A DNA stretch of 44,437 nt from Bacteroidales bacterium (GCA_017443465.1 JAFRXO010000003.1:1-44437); one strand, 5' to 3'; shown: positions 19,601-27,677, counted from the stretch's first letter. The notes: generated by a model from the letters alone, not told the origin. Translations and numbers: made by a program.

Positions 19601-20085
19601 TTGCCGGTTTCTCCCAGGAGGAAATCACCCGCATCCAGAATGCTGCGACCCTTGGACAGCCATATGTCTTCGAGGCCCCGTTCGGGCAGGTGACCCTCAG
19701 TCCGGAAGACAGTTTCATCACCTCTGAAGACATGCCCGGATGGCTTGTCGCAAGCGAAGGAGCCCTTACCGCAGCTCTCGACATAACCATCACCGAAGAC
19801 CTTAAGAATGAGGGTGTTGCGAGGGAGCTGATCAACAGGATACAAAATATCAGAAAAGACAGTGGATTTGCACTTACAGATAAAGTAAAAGTTACTATAT
19901 TTGCAAACCAAATCTCTTATGATGAGATTTCATCTTCTCTGGCAAAGTTCGGGGATTACATTTGTTCCCAGACACTTGCCCTTGCAATAGGACTTGAAAG
20001 GACTGATGGTGCCGAGGCGGCAGGAGCAGTGCAGACGGAATGGGATGAAACGACCCTTGGACTCAAAGTAGAGAAGGCCGAATAA
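16636..20085 (+). CDS. ileS: Isoleucine-tRNA ligase
   Basis: This 1149-residue class I aminoacyl-tRNA synthetase charges tRNA-Ile. The HIGH-type motif appears as GIHHVMAR (about 56-63) after FFEGPPSANG. The editing domain contains TTTPWTLSSNTAL and GTGVVHIAPTFG, and the KMSKS-type loop is KMSKH (Lys688). The C-terminus has the anticodon-binding and extended domains of the long bacterial/eukaryote-like IleRS form seen in Bacteroidota. I chose the ATG at 16636; an in-frame TTG at 16630 is possible but unnecessary. The DksA/TraR gene follows after 13 nt. Confidence 0.97.
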   Translation: MKFKEYKGLDLVATGAEVLESWKRNHTFGKSLAKRDGAPEFIFFEGPPSANGMPGIHHVMARSIKDAICRYKTQTGYKVSRRAGWDTHGLPVEINVEKLLGIHKEDIGTTISVEEYNKTCRREVMKYTKEWVNMTERIGYWVDMDDPYITYDNRYIETLWWLLKKIYDKGLLYKGFSIQPYSPSDGTGLSSHELNQPGCYKDVSDTTVTSQFLVIKDAKSQPLYGTESFPVYFLAWTTTPWTLSSNTALCVGPDIDYVRVLSFNPYTGSEAIYVLAKDLVKEWFNPKAEGLNLTDYNKGDKLVPWQLLDGVFKGSELAGIHYKQLIDWFRPIEDGAFRVITGDYVTTEEGTGVVHIAPTFGADDKKVGEANGIPALQCLDRQGRRQPLVDRSGRYWRIEDLDPQYVKDYMSTSYESVAGRYVKNSFDDSIPADAPTLDVDICMQLKADGRAFKIAKHVHSYPHSWRTDKPVLYYPLDAWFIKTTAVKDQMVALNKTIRWKPESTGTGRFGQWLENIQDWNLSRSRFWGTPLPIWRTEDGKEEICIGSIKELYNEIDKAVAAGMMKSNPLRDKGFDPEDMSHENYDRIDLHRPYVDEIVLVSPTGQRMQREPDLIDVWFDSGSMPYAQEGLRNLDSAKFGCTADFIAEGVDQTRGWFYTLHAIHTMISGTPAFKCVISNGLVLDKEGNKMSKHLHNAVDPFLELDKFGPDTLRWYMLTNAQPWDNLRFDESGVDEVRRKFFGTLYNTYAFFALYANVDNFDVKAPEVPVDQRPEIDRWLLSLLETLITKVRAAYEDYDITTAGRLIQDFVCDDLSNWYVRLNRKRYWGGEMNQDKLSAYQTLYKALVDVAILAAPIAPFYMDQIYTDLVKDGEESVHLALMPEPDTALIDHDLEERMNLAQKAVSMVLALRRKVGIKVRQPLSRMLVPVISENVRRQLEQVRPVILSEVNVKDMEFISDTTGIITKKIKPNFKTLGKVYGKNMKELAAAFAGFSQEEITRIQNAATLGQPYVFEAPFGQVTLSPEDSFITSEDMPGWLVASEGALTAALDITITEDLKNEGVARELINRIQNIRKDSGFALTDKVKVTIFANQISYDEISSSLAKFGDYICSQTLALAIGLERTDGAEAAGAVQTEWDETTLGLKVEKAE

Positions 20086-20098
20086 AAAGACAAGAGCC

Positions 20099-20527
20099 AT
20101 GGCAGACGAGATTAACGACAAAATGGATGCTCCTCAGCTGAAGACCAGGTTCAGCGATGAGGAACTCGATGAATTCAAGGTCATCATCAAAGACATGCTC
20201 GAGAAGGCGCGCGCCGAATATGACACCCTCCGCAAGGTGGTAATGCATAACGGCAGCAATGACATCGAGGACACTACTCCGTCCTTCAAGACGGTTGAAG
20301 ACGACGGTGCCAACCAGCGTGCGAAAGAGGAAGCGAGCCAGCTCGCTCAGCGCCAGTACCAGTTCATCCAGAAACTGGAGGCGGCCCTGGGACGCATTGA
20401 GAACAAGACATATGGCATATGCCGTGTCACCGGGAAACTCATCCCGAAGGAAAGGCTCCGTCTCGTACCCCACGCAACCCTTTCTGTAGAAGGTAAGGAA
20501 CTTCTGGCCAAGAGAGGCAAAAGATGA
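20099..20527 (+). CDS. DksA/TraR-family transcription factor, single-Cys form
   Basis: This 142-residue protein has a coiled-coil hairpin (about 20-105) and a DksA/TraR C-terminal box, YGICRVTGKLIPKERLRLVPHATLS. The canonical four-Cys zinc finger is reduced to one Cys, as is usual for this Bacteroidota lineage. DksA-type proteins insert into the RNA polymerase secondary channel and adjust rRNA and stress promoters; whether this form does so is inference. It lies between ileS and lspA, a common Bacteroidota arrangement, and its stop overlaps the lspA start by 4 nt. Confidence 0.88.
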   Translation: MADEINDKMDAPQLKTRFSDEELDEFKVIIKDMLEKARAEYDTLRKVVMHNGSNDIEDTTPSFKTVEDDGANQRAKEEASQLAQRQYQFIQKLEAALGRIENKTYGICRVTGKLIPKERLRLVPHATLSVEGKELLAKRGKR

Positions 20528-21123
20528 AATCCTCCAGGGGTAGAAACATGATCATCCTCGGGATTATCCTGGTGGTGATCGACCAGATTATCAAGATTCT
20601 CGTCAAGACCAACATGGTTATTGGCGAGAATTTTTCTGTTTTCGGCGACTGGTTCCGCATCCTCTTCATTGAGAACGAGGGCATGGCCTTCGGGATGAAG
20701 TTCGGAGGCTTGACAGGGAAACTGCTGCTCTCCCTTTTCAGGGTTGCGCTCTTCACCTTCCTGTGCTGGTGGATCCGCCGTCTCGCTAAGCGGGAAGATG
20801 TCCCGACAGGAGTCCTCGCCGGACTTACCCTGATTACCGCCGGAGCATTCGGAAACATCATAGACAGTCTCTTCTACGGAGTCATCTTCTCCGCATCGAC
20901 CAGCACGACGGTAGCGGCGTTCGGGGGACATTATGCCCCGTTCCTGTTCGGTAAGGTGGTGGATATGTTTTACTTCCCGCTGTTTACCTGGCCGGACTGG
21001 GTCCCGCTGGTCGGCGGCCACATCTTCTTCGAGCCGGTGTTCAACTTCGCCGACAGCTGCGTTACCGTCGGCGCATTCTACCTGATCCTCTTCCAGTGGA
21101 AGTTCTTCATGAAGGAAGACTGA
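20524..21123 (+). CDS. lspA: Lipoprotein signal peptidase (signal peptidase II)
   Basis: This 199-residue inner-membrane aspartyl protease cleaves prolipoproteins before the lipidated Cys, needed for SusD-like proteins such as the one at 3343. Conserved motifs are ENEGMAFGM, GAFGNIIDSLFYG (first catalytic Asp) and FNFADSCVTVGAF (second catalytic Asp). Four membrane segments are visible, and the extra loop between the third and fourth accounts for the larger size typical of Bacteroidota LspA. Translation is coupled to the gene before it. Confidence 0.95.
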   Translation: MKSSRGRNMIILGIILVVIDQIIKILVKTNMVIGENFSVFGDWFRILFIENEGMAFGMKFGGLTGKLLLSLFRVALFTFLCWWIRRLAKREDVPTGVLAGLTLITAGAFGNIIDSLFYGVIFSASTSTTVAAFGGHYAPFLFGKVVDMFYFPLFTWPDWVPLVGGHIFFEPVFNFADSCVTVGAFYLILFQWKFFMKED

Positions 21124-21145
21124 GCGCCTCCTTCCAACGTCCTTC

Positions 21146-21188
21146 GCGACAGAATGGCTCCAGGGGGCCAAATTCTCATTCTGTGGAC
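21146..21188. repeat. Repeated stem-loop element, copy 1
   Basis: GCGACAGAATG (21146-21156) faces CATTCTGT (21177-21184), an 8-bp stem with a loop that includes GGCTCCAGGGGG. Two further copies lie at 27759 and 27831. Similarity to the copy at 27831 continues to about 21240 (GGACAG, then CTCTGGCCGCCGCTT), so this is one edge of a larger duplicated segment. Confidence 0.7.
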
Positions 21189-21307
21189 AGCCCACAAGCG
21201 AAATAGTACGCAAGCGGGATCTCTGGCCGCCGCTTCCCAGCCCTTCCCGGACCGGACTCGCCTCATGAGTCGACGGCAGGGCAGGCACTTCGCTTCGCCG
21301 GTTCGAC

Positions 21308-21378
21308 GAGCTGGCTCACGTCGATCTTGTTTTTCTAGCGCCAGGTCTCCAAGGCAGCCTTGTAAGGCGGGAGGATTT
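21308..21378 (-). pseudogene. Decayed 3' fragment of an Ntn-hydrolase gene
   Basis: This 71-nt stretch is about 90 percent identical, by eye, to 28010-28080 inside the intact Ntn-hydrolase gene. Read on the minus strand it encodes EILPPYKAALETWR, then an in-frame TAG (complement of 21335-21337) where the intact gene has Lys, then KNKIDVSQL. Similarity ends sharply near 21379, where the promoter of the oxidoreductase gene begins. Together with the repeat at 21146 it fills most of the 355-nt gap between lspA and the oxidoreductase gene. Confidence 0.85.
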
Positions 21379-21402
21379 CGTGTTTGTAAAAACATATCGC
21401 AT

Positions 21403-21433
21403 TTGAATGTGCCAATTATTATTCCTAGATTTG
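21403..21433 (+). promoter_or_regulatory. Bacteroidota-type promoter for the oxidoreductase/GH97 operon
   Basis: TTG at 21403-21405, a 20-nt spacer, and a perfect TAGATTTG at 21426-21433 give a leader of about 40 nt before the ATG at 21479. It starts just past the end of the Ntn-hydrolase fragment, so the cassette carries its own promoter. Confidence 0.75.
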
Positions 21434-21478
21434 TGAATAACTCTTTTATAGTCAAGGCATATACACACAAAACGACAT

Positions 21479-24400
21479 ATGGACAGAAGAGAGTTTATCA
21501 GCAAAGGACTGCTGTCGGCAGGTGGAGTCCTGATCGGGAAAGATATCACATGGGCAGATGCCATGAAAGAAATCCGGTCAGGTCTTCCTTATGCACAGGA
21601 TGTTGACGGATATGACCTGCTGGTGAATGGAGCCGGCCTGAACGGTTATTTCATTGCCATGGAAGCCGCCCGACAAGGGATGAAAGTCCTCGTGACAGAC
21701 AAAAGAACCTCTCCTGGATTTGATCTCGCAGCCAAAAGGACTTTATGGTTATCCACTGAAGGACTGGATAGTTGGGACAAAGAATTGCTGGACCTGTTTT
21801 TCCCGGCCGGAGAGCGGGCGGAAGCCGGGCGTCCCGGGCTTGAAGCCCCTCGACACAGCCGACAGGGAAATGAGCTTCTCATATTTGCCGGAAGTCTGAA
21901 GAAAGGCATGATGAGATCGCTGCTGGCGAATAAAATAGACGTACTGATGATGACAGACGTTTGCGGAATCCTGACTGATGCGGGGAAAAAAGTCAGCGGA
22001 GCCATCCTGGCAATGAAGCAAGGTCTGTTTTCCGTTTCCTGCAAATGCTTTGTAGATGCCACGGACCAACTGCTATTTACCCGTGGTCTTTTGGATATCC
22101 CCTATAGATTTGCTGAAGCAGGGTACGTATTCGAATTGGACGGCATCTCTGACCAGGCTCCACGACAGTTATCCATGCCGGATACAGGCCTGATAGGTGA
22201 CATCTTGACTACTCACCCGGGAAAGAAAGATAAGGACCACTATTTCGCTGAATACCATTTCAAGCCTAAGGGTCAAAGCCTAAGCGAGGTTGAACAAGAA
22301 GCACGGATCCTCCTGATGGCGGTGGGCAAAAAGATCCGTCAGACTGACAAATCCTTTGCCCACGCACGGATCAGGCACGCTGCTTTGGAGTGTTCTGTCC
22401 AGGTGGAGCACGATCTCAATGAAAAGGAGATCCCATTTACAAATTATCATTGCATCCACTCATCCCTAACACCGGCGAGTTGCAGGATCATATCCCAAAT
22501 GCTGGTTCGCGCAAAAGAATCTGTCGCTCAGTTGAGCAGAGCGTTATCCATTCAGCATGGGCCCGATGCATTGGTCTTTTACGACGGGAAATGCACCCCG
22601 TTCCGAAAGGAATCCGCACCTCTCAGGGAAACGGGATTCGGGACATCACTTACCCCGTATCCGGCACAGAATCTCTCCTTGCCGGTCCAGTCGGCGAAAC
22701 TCGCCATCGCTGGTGCCGGAACCGCCGGAGTCATGGCTGCTTTGTCTGCTTGTCAACGAGGTGTACACCCCGTCGTCATAGAGTATTTCAATGACTTGGG
22801 AGGGACCAAAACACAAGCTGGAGTCAGTGGTTATTACAAGGGCTATCAGGAGCATCGTCTGATTCAAGAACAGAATGCTGACCTGAAAGCCTTCGAAGAA
22901 CAGTATCATACTGTGACTGCATTGTCGCGCAGTCTTTTCTACCTTGCTTCCCTGTTGCCTTTCGGACCGCTCATCCTCCGTGGGGCCATCATCTGCGGAA
23001 CAAAGGTCCGGGGAAACAAGCTGGACGGCATTCTCGTCAGCGTCGACGGCCGGCTCCTCGAAATTGATCCGGAACTGAGTATCGATGCGACTGGTGAAGG
23101 GACCCTCGCTTCCTTCGCTGGGGAAGAATACCGTATTGGAGACTCCAGGATGGGCATTACCCAGAACTTCAGCCAGTGGGACATCCCGTTCAGGCCTAAG
23201 ATCAAGAATTACAACAGGGATTACGATATAATCAACGCCACGGAAATTCTCGAGACCCAGCGGGGACTGTACCTTGCGCATTATGAGTCTCACTTCTATG
23301 ATTTCTATCCGATGCAAGCCATACGCGAATCCCGGAGGATTGAATGTGAACGGATGCTGGATATGCGCGACATCGCAAGGGAAGAAGTTCCCTACGATCT
23401 CATCGCCCAGGCGAAGAGTGATTATGATCCGCACCATTTCTCAAACACGGAGTTGTCACGCTGTGGTTTTATCCTGCCCCACTTTGACAACGGCGCATTG
23501 ATTAATATCCCTTACCGGGCCTTGATCCCCAAGCACCTTGATGGGCTTTTGATGTCAGGAAAAGCGATCGGTCTGACATATATGGCCTTGCAATTCACCC
23601 GGATGTCAGCTGATGTCACGGTACTGGGATATGTGACCGGACTGGCAGCGTCTGACATCCTTGAACGGAAATGCAAGGCGCGGGAATATGATGTCAGTAA
23701 GTTGCAACAGTATCTGTTTTCGAGAGATTACCTGCCTAAGGTCACGAAGCCGGAAAAAATAACGGCTCCAGAAACGGTTATTGCCGGTTTGCCTGACGAT
23801 GATCGGTATTTATGGTTATTGTGCTGTGCATTTGACCGCGAGGAGGTGCTCCCTTATTTAACGGATGCCTGCAAAGAAAAGGTTTCTCTTCCTTTGGCAA
23901 AGGCCCTGGCCTGGTTCGGCTCGCCCTTGGGAGAGCCCTGTTTGACGGAGGAGTTGACAGTAAGATATAGGAAAGAGCTTCTCGAAGGACATCCTTCCGA
24001 TTATTTTGAAGTGTATGATGGGACTATCAACTATTGGCAGGTTAACTCGATTATTGCACTGTTGGGGCTTTCAGGGAAAGGAACGGCACGGGCCCAGGTC
24101 CGCCGGATCCTGGACGAAACGCATGCCGGCGGCGATATCGTCGTCGCTCAGGATCCATACAATGCAGACCGCATTGACCTGAGGTTGATTCCGTATTACA
24201 ACCGGATCATCAACCTTGTCTTCTACATCGAGCGGAATCCAGATCCCTCTTTCATACCCGGATTGGAAAGCTTGATGGACGACCCATTCATCACCGGACA
24301 TTTGACCAGGGATTATAATAAAGCCCGGCATAACCTCTATCCGTCACACCTGGAAATCCTGATTTCTGCAGCAGCCGGACGATGCACTTCCCGTCTGGGC

Positions 24401-24577
24401 CTGGAGAGACTGGCGGATTATCTTGACGACCTTCATTCTGACTTTCGCCGTTTTGCACATCAGGAATTAGTCGCGATCCTGAAAGCAGACGAAGGCTATG
24501 ATAAATCTGCATGGCAATCGCGTATCAGGCAAGGCAGTCTGTCCCCTTGCCCGCTTGTAAAACAAATTGAGTTCTAA
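21479..24577 (+). CDS. Tat-type FAD-dependent oxidoreductase with two FAD-binding segments
   Basis: This is a 1032-residue protein with a probable twin-arginine signal (MDRREFISKGLLSAGGVLI), suggesting folded export with bound cofactor. Two dinucleotide-binding motifs are visible: GAGLNG (51-56, in YDLLVNGAGLNGYFIAMEAA) and GAGTAG (412-417), followed by LGGTKTQAGVSGYYKGY as in the FAD_oxidored (PF12831-like) family. The C-terminal 270 residues are mostly helical with no recognised motif. No Cys cluster for an iron-sulphur centre is apparent. The GH97 gene follows after 4 nt, so a role in oxidising a sugar or glycoside released or recognised by that enzyme is plausible but unproven. The gene contains CATATG only at its start, unlike most neighbours. 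Confidence 0.75.
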   Translation: MDRREFISKGLLSAGGVLIGKDITWADAMKEIRSGLPYAQDVDGYDLLVNGAGLNGYFIAMEAARQGMKVLVTDKRTSPGFDLAAKRTLWLSTEGLDSWDKELLDLFFPAGERAEAGRPGLEAPRHSRQGNELLIFAGSLKKGMMRSLLANKIDVLMMTDVCGILTDAGKKVSGAILAMKQGLFSVSCKCFVDATDQLLFTRGLLDIPYRFAEAGYVFELDGISDQAPRQLSMPDTGLIGDILTTHPGKKDKDHYFAEYHFKPKGQSLSEVEQEARILLMAVGKKIRQTDKSFAHARIRHAALECSVQVEHDLNEKEIPFTNYHCIHSSLTPASCRIISQMLVRAKESVAQLSRALSIQHGPDALVFYDGKCTPFRKESAPLRETGFGTSLTPYPAQNLSLPVQSAKLAIAGAGTAGVMAALSACQRGVHPVVIEYFNDLGGTKTQAGVSGYYKGYQEHRLIQEQNADLKAFEEQYHTVTALSRSLFYLASLLPFGPLILRGAIICGTKVRGNKLDGILVSVDGRLLEIDPELSIDATGEGTLASFAGEEYRIGDSRMGITQNFSQWDIPFRPKIKNYNRDYDIINATEILETQRGLYLAHYESHFYDFYPMQAIRESRRIECERMLDMRDIAREEVPYDLIAQAKSDYDPHHFSNTELSRCGFILPHFDNGALINIPYRALIPKHLDGLLMSGKAIGLTYMALQFTRMSADVTVLGYVTGLAASDILERKCKAREYDVSKLQQYLFSRDYLPKVTKPEKITAPETVIAGLPDDDRYLWLLCCAFDREEVLPYLTDACKEKVSLPLAKALAWFGSPLGEPCLTEELTVRYRKELLEGHPSDYFEVYDGTINYWQVNSIIALLGLSGKGTARAQVRRILDETHAGGDIVVAQDPYNADRIDLRLIPYYNRIINLVFYIERNPDPSFIPGLESLMDDPFITGHLTRDYNKARHNLYPSHLEILISAAAGRCTSRLGLERLADYLDDLHSDFRRFAHQELVAILKADEGYDKSAWQSRIRQGSLSPCPLVKQIEF

Positions 24578-24581
24578 AGAT

Positions 24582-26603
24582 ATGGCAACACTGAAGCTAT
24601 TGATTATCATATTGGCGTTCTTGCCCGGCATCCGGAATGCGGATTGCCAGACTTGCACCCTGGATTCCCCAGACGGGCAAATCTTCCTCGAAGTCAAAGT
24701 AACGGACAAGGTAGAATACAGTGTCCTCCATAAGGGCCATATCATCCTCGAAGACTCTCCTGTCAGCCTTACGCTGTCGGATGGCACACTGTTAGGATGT
24801 GCTCCGCGGCTGAAAAAACGAGACATCCGCCGCATCCGTTCTTCATTCCCGGCCTTCGCATATAAAAAAGCTGTCGTCCCAGACGAATACAATGCCCTTG
24901 AACTCCTTTTCAAAGGGGATTATGCTCTGGAATTCCGCATTTACAATGACGGAATCGCCTACCGCTTCAAGACAACAAGAAAAGACCCCTTCACGGTCAA
25001 GTCGGAAGAAGCGACCTTCCATTTCCCGGAAAAGACACAAGCATATGTCGCATATGTCCGTGAGAATGGTTACCACAAGGACAACAGCACCAATAACGGC
25101 ACGTTTGAAGAACAGTTTTTCAAGTCTTTTGTCAACACATATACTCATATTGCCTTGGGCGACTGGAACCCAAAGCGACTGGCATTCATGCCTTTGCTGG
25201 CAGAGGTCCCTAGCGGGGAGCTGGTTTGTCTGACCGAATCCGACCTGCTGGATTACCCGGGCATGTATCTCAACGGAGACGGTAAGTGCGCAACCCTGCA
25301 AGGAGTTTTCGCTCCTTATCCCAAATCCGTTCGCCGAGGAGGCTCCAATGACCACCAGGAGGTTGTCACTCAGCGCGAAGATTTCCTGGCCCGATGCAGT
25401 GGGAAAACAGACTTTCCCTGGCGCGTCCTGGTCATCACGGAAGATGAGCGGCAGTTGATTGAGACGGATATGGTGTACCGCCTGGCCAGTCCCTCGAAGA
25501 TCGATGATTTGTCCTGGATCCGTCCCGGAAAGGCAGCATGGGAATGGTGGAGCGACAATTCCCTTTCCGGCGTGGATTTTCAGGCCGGAATCAACACTCA
25601 GACGTATCTGTATTTCATTGATTTTGCTGCCAAGGAGCACCTCGAATATATCCTTATCGATGCCGGTTGGTATGGGGAAGGTGGCATCTTCGATATCATT
25701 CCCGGACTCAACTTGGAGGAGGTTGTCCGCTATGGCCAGGAACGAGGCATAGGGGTTATTCTCTGGACCGCATTCTATCCATTCATGGTCCAGATGGAGG
25801 ACGCATGCCGTAAATACTCGGAAATGGGGATCAAGGGATTCAAGATCGACTTCATGGACCGTGATGACCAAGCTATGGTTGCTTTCCATCGCCGGGCAGC
25901 GGAGACTACGGCACGATACCACTTAGTCATTGATTTCCATGGGACTTACAAGCCCACCGGCTTGAATCGGACATATCCGAATGTATTGAATTTCGAAGCT
26001 GTACAAGGTCTGGAGCATATGAAATGGGCCGCTCCTTCCGTGAATCAAGTCGGCTACGATGTAACAATGCCTTTCATCCGAATGCTGGCCGGTCCCATTG
26101 ACTACACCCAAGGTGCGATGCGGAATGCCAGCAAAAAGAACTATCGCCCGATTTACTCTCAGCCGATGAGTCAGGGTACCAGATGCCGTCAAATGGCCGA
26201 ATATGTCATTTTTGATTCTCCGCTCAGCATGCTCTGTGACAGCCCCTCTATGTATCTCAAAGAGCAAGAATGCACTGCCTTTATTGCCGACATCCCGACA
26301 TATTGGGACCAGACTATCGCACTCCCCTGTAAAATAGGTAGTTACGTAACAATCGCCCGAAAGGAAGGGGACGCCTGGTATGTGGCATCTTTGAACGATT
26401 GGACTCCCCGCACCCTCGAGATAGACCTGTCCTTCCTGAAAGGAGAAGCGTTGCAGGTTGACATTTTCAGGGACGGAATGAATGCTTCTCTCGTAGCCGA
26501 GGACTATATCCACGATGTCGTAGATCTTTCCAACGACAGGAAAATCAATATCCCGATGGCTTCCGGCGGCGGCTTTATCATGAAAATTACAAAGAAACTT
26601 TAA
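24582..26603 (+). CDS. GH97 family glycosidase, retaining alpha-galactosidase-like subtype
   Basis: This 673-residue secreted enzyme has a signal peptide (about 1-22), an N-terminal beta-sandwich typical of GH97 (DSPDGQIFLEVKV, then YNDGIAYRF) and a TIM barrel (WEWWSD, then YILIDAGWYGEGG). Asp423 in GFKIDFMDRDDQ is the expected nucleophile of the retaining GH97 branch, known for alpha-galactosidase activity; the inverting SusB branch uses Glu bases instead. Glu472 in LNFEAVQGLEHMKW is the candidate acid/base. The end is a beta domain (SGGGFIMKITKKL). I took the ATG at 24582; an in-frame TTG at 24567 overlaps the upstream stop and lacks signal-peptide character. It forms an operon with the oxidoreductase. 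Confidence 0.9.
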   Translation: MATLKLLIIILAFLPGIRNADCQTCTLDSPDGQIFLEVKVTDKVEYSVLHKGHIILEDSPVSLTLSDGTLLGCAPRLKKRDIRRIRSSFPAFAYKKAVVPDEYNALELLFKGDYALEFRIYNDGIAYRFKTTRKDPFTVKSEEATFHFPEKTQAYVAYVRENGYHKDNSTNNGTFEEQFFKSFVNTYTHIALGDWNPKRLAFMPLLAEVPSGELVCLTESDLLDYPGMYLNGDGKCATLQGVFAPYPKSVRRGGSNDHQEVVTQREDFLARCSGKTDFPWRVLVITEDERQLIETDMVYRLASPSKIDDLSWIRPGKAAWEWWSDNSLSGVDFQAGINTQTYLYFIDFAAKEHLEYILIDAGWYGEGGIFDIIPGLNLEEVVRYGQERGIGVILWTAFYPFMVQMEDACRKYSEMGIKGFKIDFMDRDDQAMVAFHRRAAETTARYHLVIDFHGTYKPTGLNRTYPNVLNFEAVQGLEHMKWAAPSVNQVGYDVTMPFIRMLAGPIDYTQGAMRNASKKNYRPIYSQPMSQGTRCRQMAEYVIFDSPLSMLCDSPSMYLKEQECTAFIADIPTYWDQTIALPCKIGSYVTIARKEGDAWYVASLNDWTPRTLEIDLSFLKGEALQVDIFRDGMNASLVAEDYIHDVVDLSNDRKINIPMASGGGFIMKITKKL

Positions 26604-26622
26604 CAACCGAACCAAGTCGTTC

Positions 26623-26661
26623 TCATTTCCACCGGCGGTGGGACCAGAGGTAATTGGCGAG
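26623..26661 (-). pseudogene. C-terminal remnant of a lipid A acyltransferase-like gene
   Basis: Read on the minus strand this encodes ANYLWSHRRWK followed by TGA. It matches the last residues (ANYLWSHRRWK) of the intact acyltransferase gene, whose stop is at 29215, with about 90 percent nucleotide identity over 38 nt by eye. Similarity fades beyond 26663. It begins 20 nt after the GH97 stop. Confidence 0.8.
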
Positions 26662-26695
26662 GGAACATCCGCAGAGAGTAGCTACTGAGACCCCA

Positions 26696-26779
26696 TCGCG
26701 CACGGTTTTGCCTGTTTTTGTGCTCGACTGAGACCTTAGGATCCTCCTCGAGCACGTTTTAACGTTTTTTCGTGCGCGA
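26696..26779. repeat. Nested inverted repeat between the GH97 gene and the orphan gene
   Basis: The outer arms TCGCGCACG (26696-26704) and CGTGCGCGA (26771-26779) are perfectly complementary. Inside them GTGCTCGA (26720-26727) pairs with TCGAGCAC (26748-26755). The spacers on the two sides are both T-rich (GTTTTGCCTGTTTTT and GTTTTAACGTTTTTT), so the element is not simply mirrored. It could be a terminator-like structure or the remnant ends of a small mobile element. Confidence 0.6.
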
Positions 26780-26800
26780 CGGGGAACCTTTGAACTCGTA

Positions 26801-26831
26801 TTGATTATTTCAAATTCATTTTTTAGCTTTA
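26801..26831 (+). promoter_or_regulatory. Candidate promoter for the orphan gene
   Basis: TTG at 26801-26803, a 20-nt spacer, then TAGCTTTA at 26824-26831 (one mismatch to TAnnTTTG). It predicts a start of transcription about 15-20 nt before the ATG at 26856, which supports the longer start of that gene. Confidence 0.5.
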
Positions 26832-26855
26832 CGGAGAAACTGATTTTACACTCTT

Positions 26856-27677
26856 ATGCTCCGCTCCCTCAAAATCCTATTTCTTATCCATTTATTCTTC
26901 CTGCCACTGACCTGCCTGGCCGGGAGCCCTGGGCCGACCCGGCAGGAACTGCTGCAGAGAAGAGACTCGATAAAGCGGTCGAGGCTGACTGCGATTCAAA
27001 AAGGAATCGACAAAGAGAAGGGCACGGGGCCATCGCATCTCATGCCGGTTTTTATAATGATTATCATATTGTCCCCTGTATTGTTTGTTCAGTGCAACTT
27101 TGGCCGGAACAATCAAGATGGTGAATCTCATGACGTCCAATCTCGCAATGAGGACTTGATGGGGGTCTCAGATAGCATTTTACGCACTGTTCCGATAATC
27201 CCGGATTTGTTTTTCTCTGATGAAAAAAATATCATTGCAATTAAAGGGGTGGAGTTGTCTTCCGACATAGTCGAAGATCTGTTGAAAATGGACATCGGAA
27301 TTGTCTTCCCACGAGGGATCAAAATCAGTCCTTACGATATAAAAACCATATATGCCCCGCGATTTAAAATGTCAATTATTGGGAGATGGGAGCTTCTGGA
27401 AGGTATTGATTCTTTCCTTTTAAAGTGCGAGGACATAAAAGAAAAGGGAATATTTATTTGTCTTATGACAGTAAGAGAAAGCGTAATTAAGGATGCTTGT
27501 GATATTGCGATTACGCAAAATGACTCTGCTCTATACGGCGATCAAGATTTAAAAGGACCAACACTCGCAGAGAAAAAGAACAATGACGTAATCATTTATT
27601 CTTTTAATGCTCACAACGAAAGACAGGATATCAGAAAAATCTGGCTAGCACAAGACGGGATAATTTGTGCGTCCTAA
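26856..27677 (+). CDS. AT-rich orphan gene, predicted membrane or lipoprotein of unknown function
   Basis: This 273-residue protein was not recognised. It has an N-terminal hydrophobic segment (about 3-22), a short basic, Gln/Arg-rich stretch (about 28-58), a second hydrophobic segment (FIMIIILSPVLFVQC, about 65-80) ending at a Cys that could serve as a lipobox, and a soluble C-terminal domain of about 190 residues with no clear motif. If translation starts at the Met near residue 63 (nt 27042), the product would look like an ordinary lipoprotein; the 5' part could then be the relic of another gene fused in frame. Codon use is AT-rich and it has no CATATG, in contrast to its neighbours, which suggests foreign origin. 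Confidence 0.6.
   Translation: MLRSLKILFLIHLFFLPLTCLAGSPGPTRQELLQRRDSIKRSRLTAIQKGIDKEKGTGPSHLMPVFIMIIILSPVLFVQCNFGRNNQDGESHDVQSRNEDLMGVSDSILRTVPIIPDLFFSDEKNIIAIKGVELSSDIVEDLLKMDIGIVFPRGIKISPYDIKTIYAPRFKMSIIGRWELLEGIDSFLLKCEDIKEKGIFICLMTVRESVIKDACDIAITQNDSALYGDQDLKGPTLAEKKNNDVIIYSFNAHNERQDIRKIWLAQDGIICAS

Noticed and set aside
17872-19911. 679-codon open frame antisense to ileS
   Set aside because: The opposite strand encodes IleRS with every class I motif in place. The antisense frame has no recognisable domain and arises from the codon bias of ileS.
21124-21478. tRNA or small RNA gene in the gap after lspA
   Set aside because: No cloverleaf or conserved TTC arm was found. The gap is explained by the repeat, the Ntn-hydrolase fragment and a promoter.
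24567-24581. TTG start for the GH97 gene
   Set aside because: It overlaps the upstream stop and adds SSKD before a normal signal peptide; the ATG at 24582 is 4 nt after the stop and fits better.
26801-27124. 107-codon frame overlapping the orphan gene
   Set aside because: It starts at the -33 promoter element, overlaps the longer frame and has no recognisable features.
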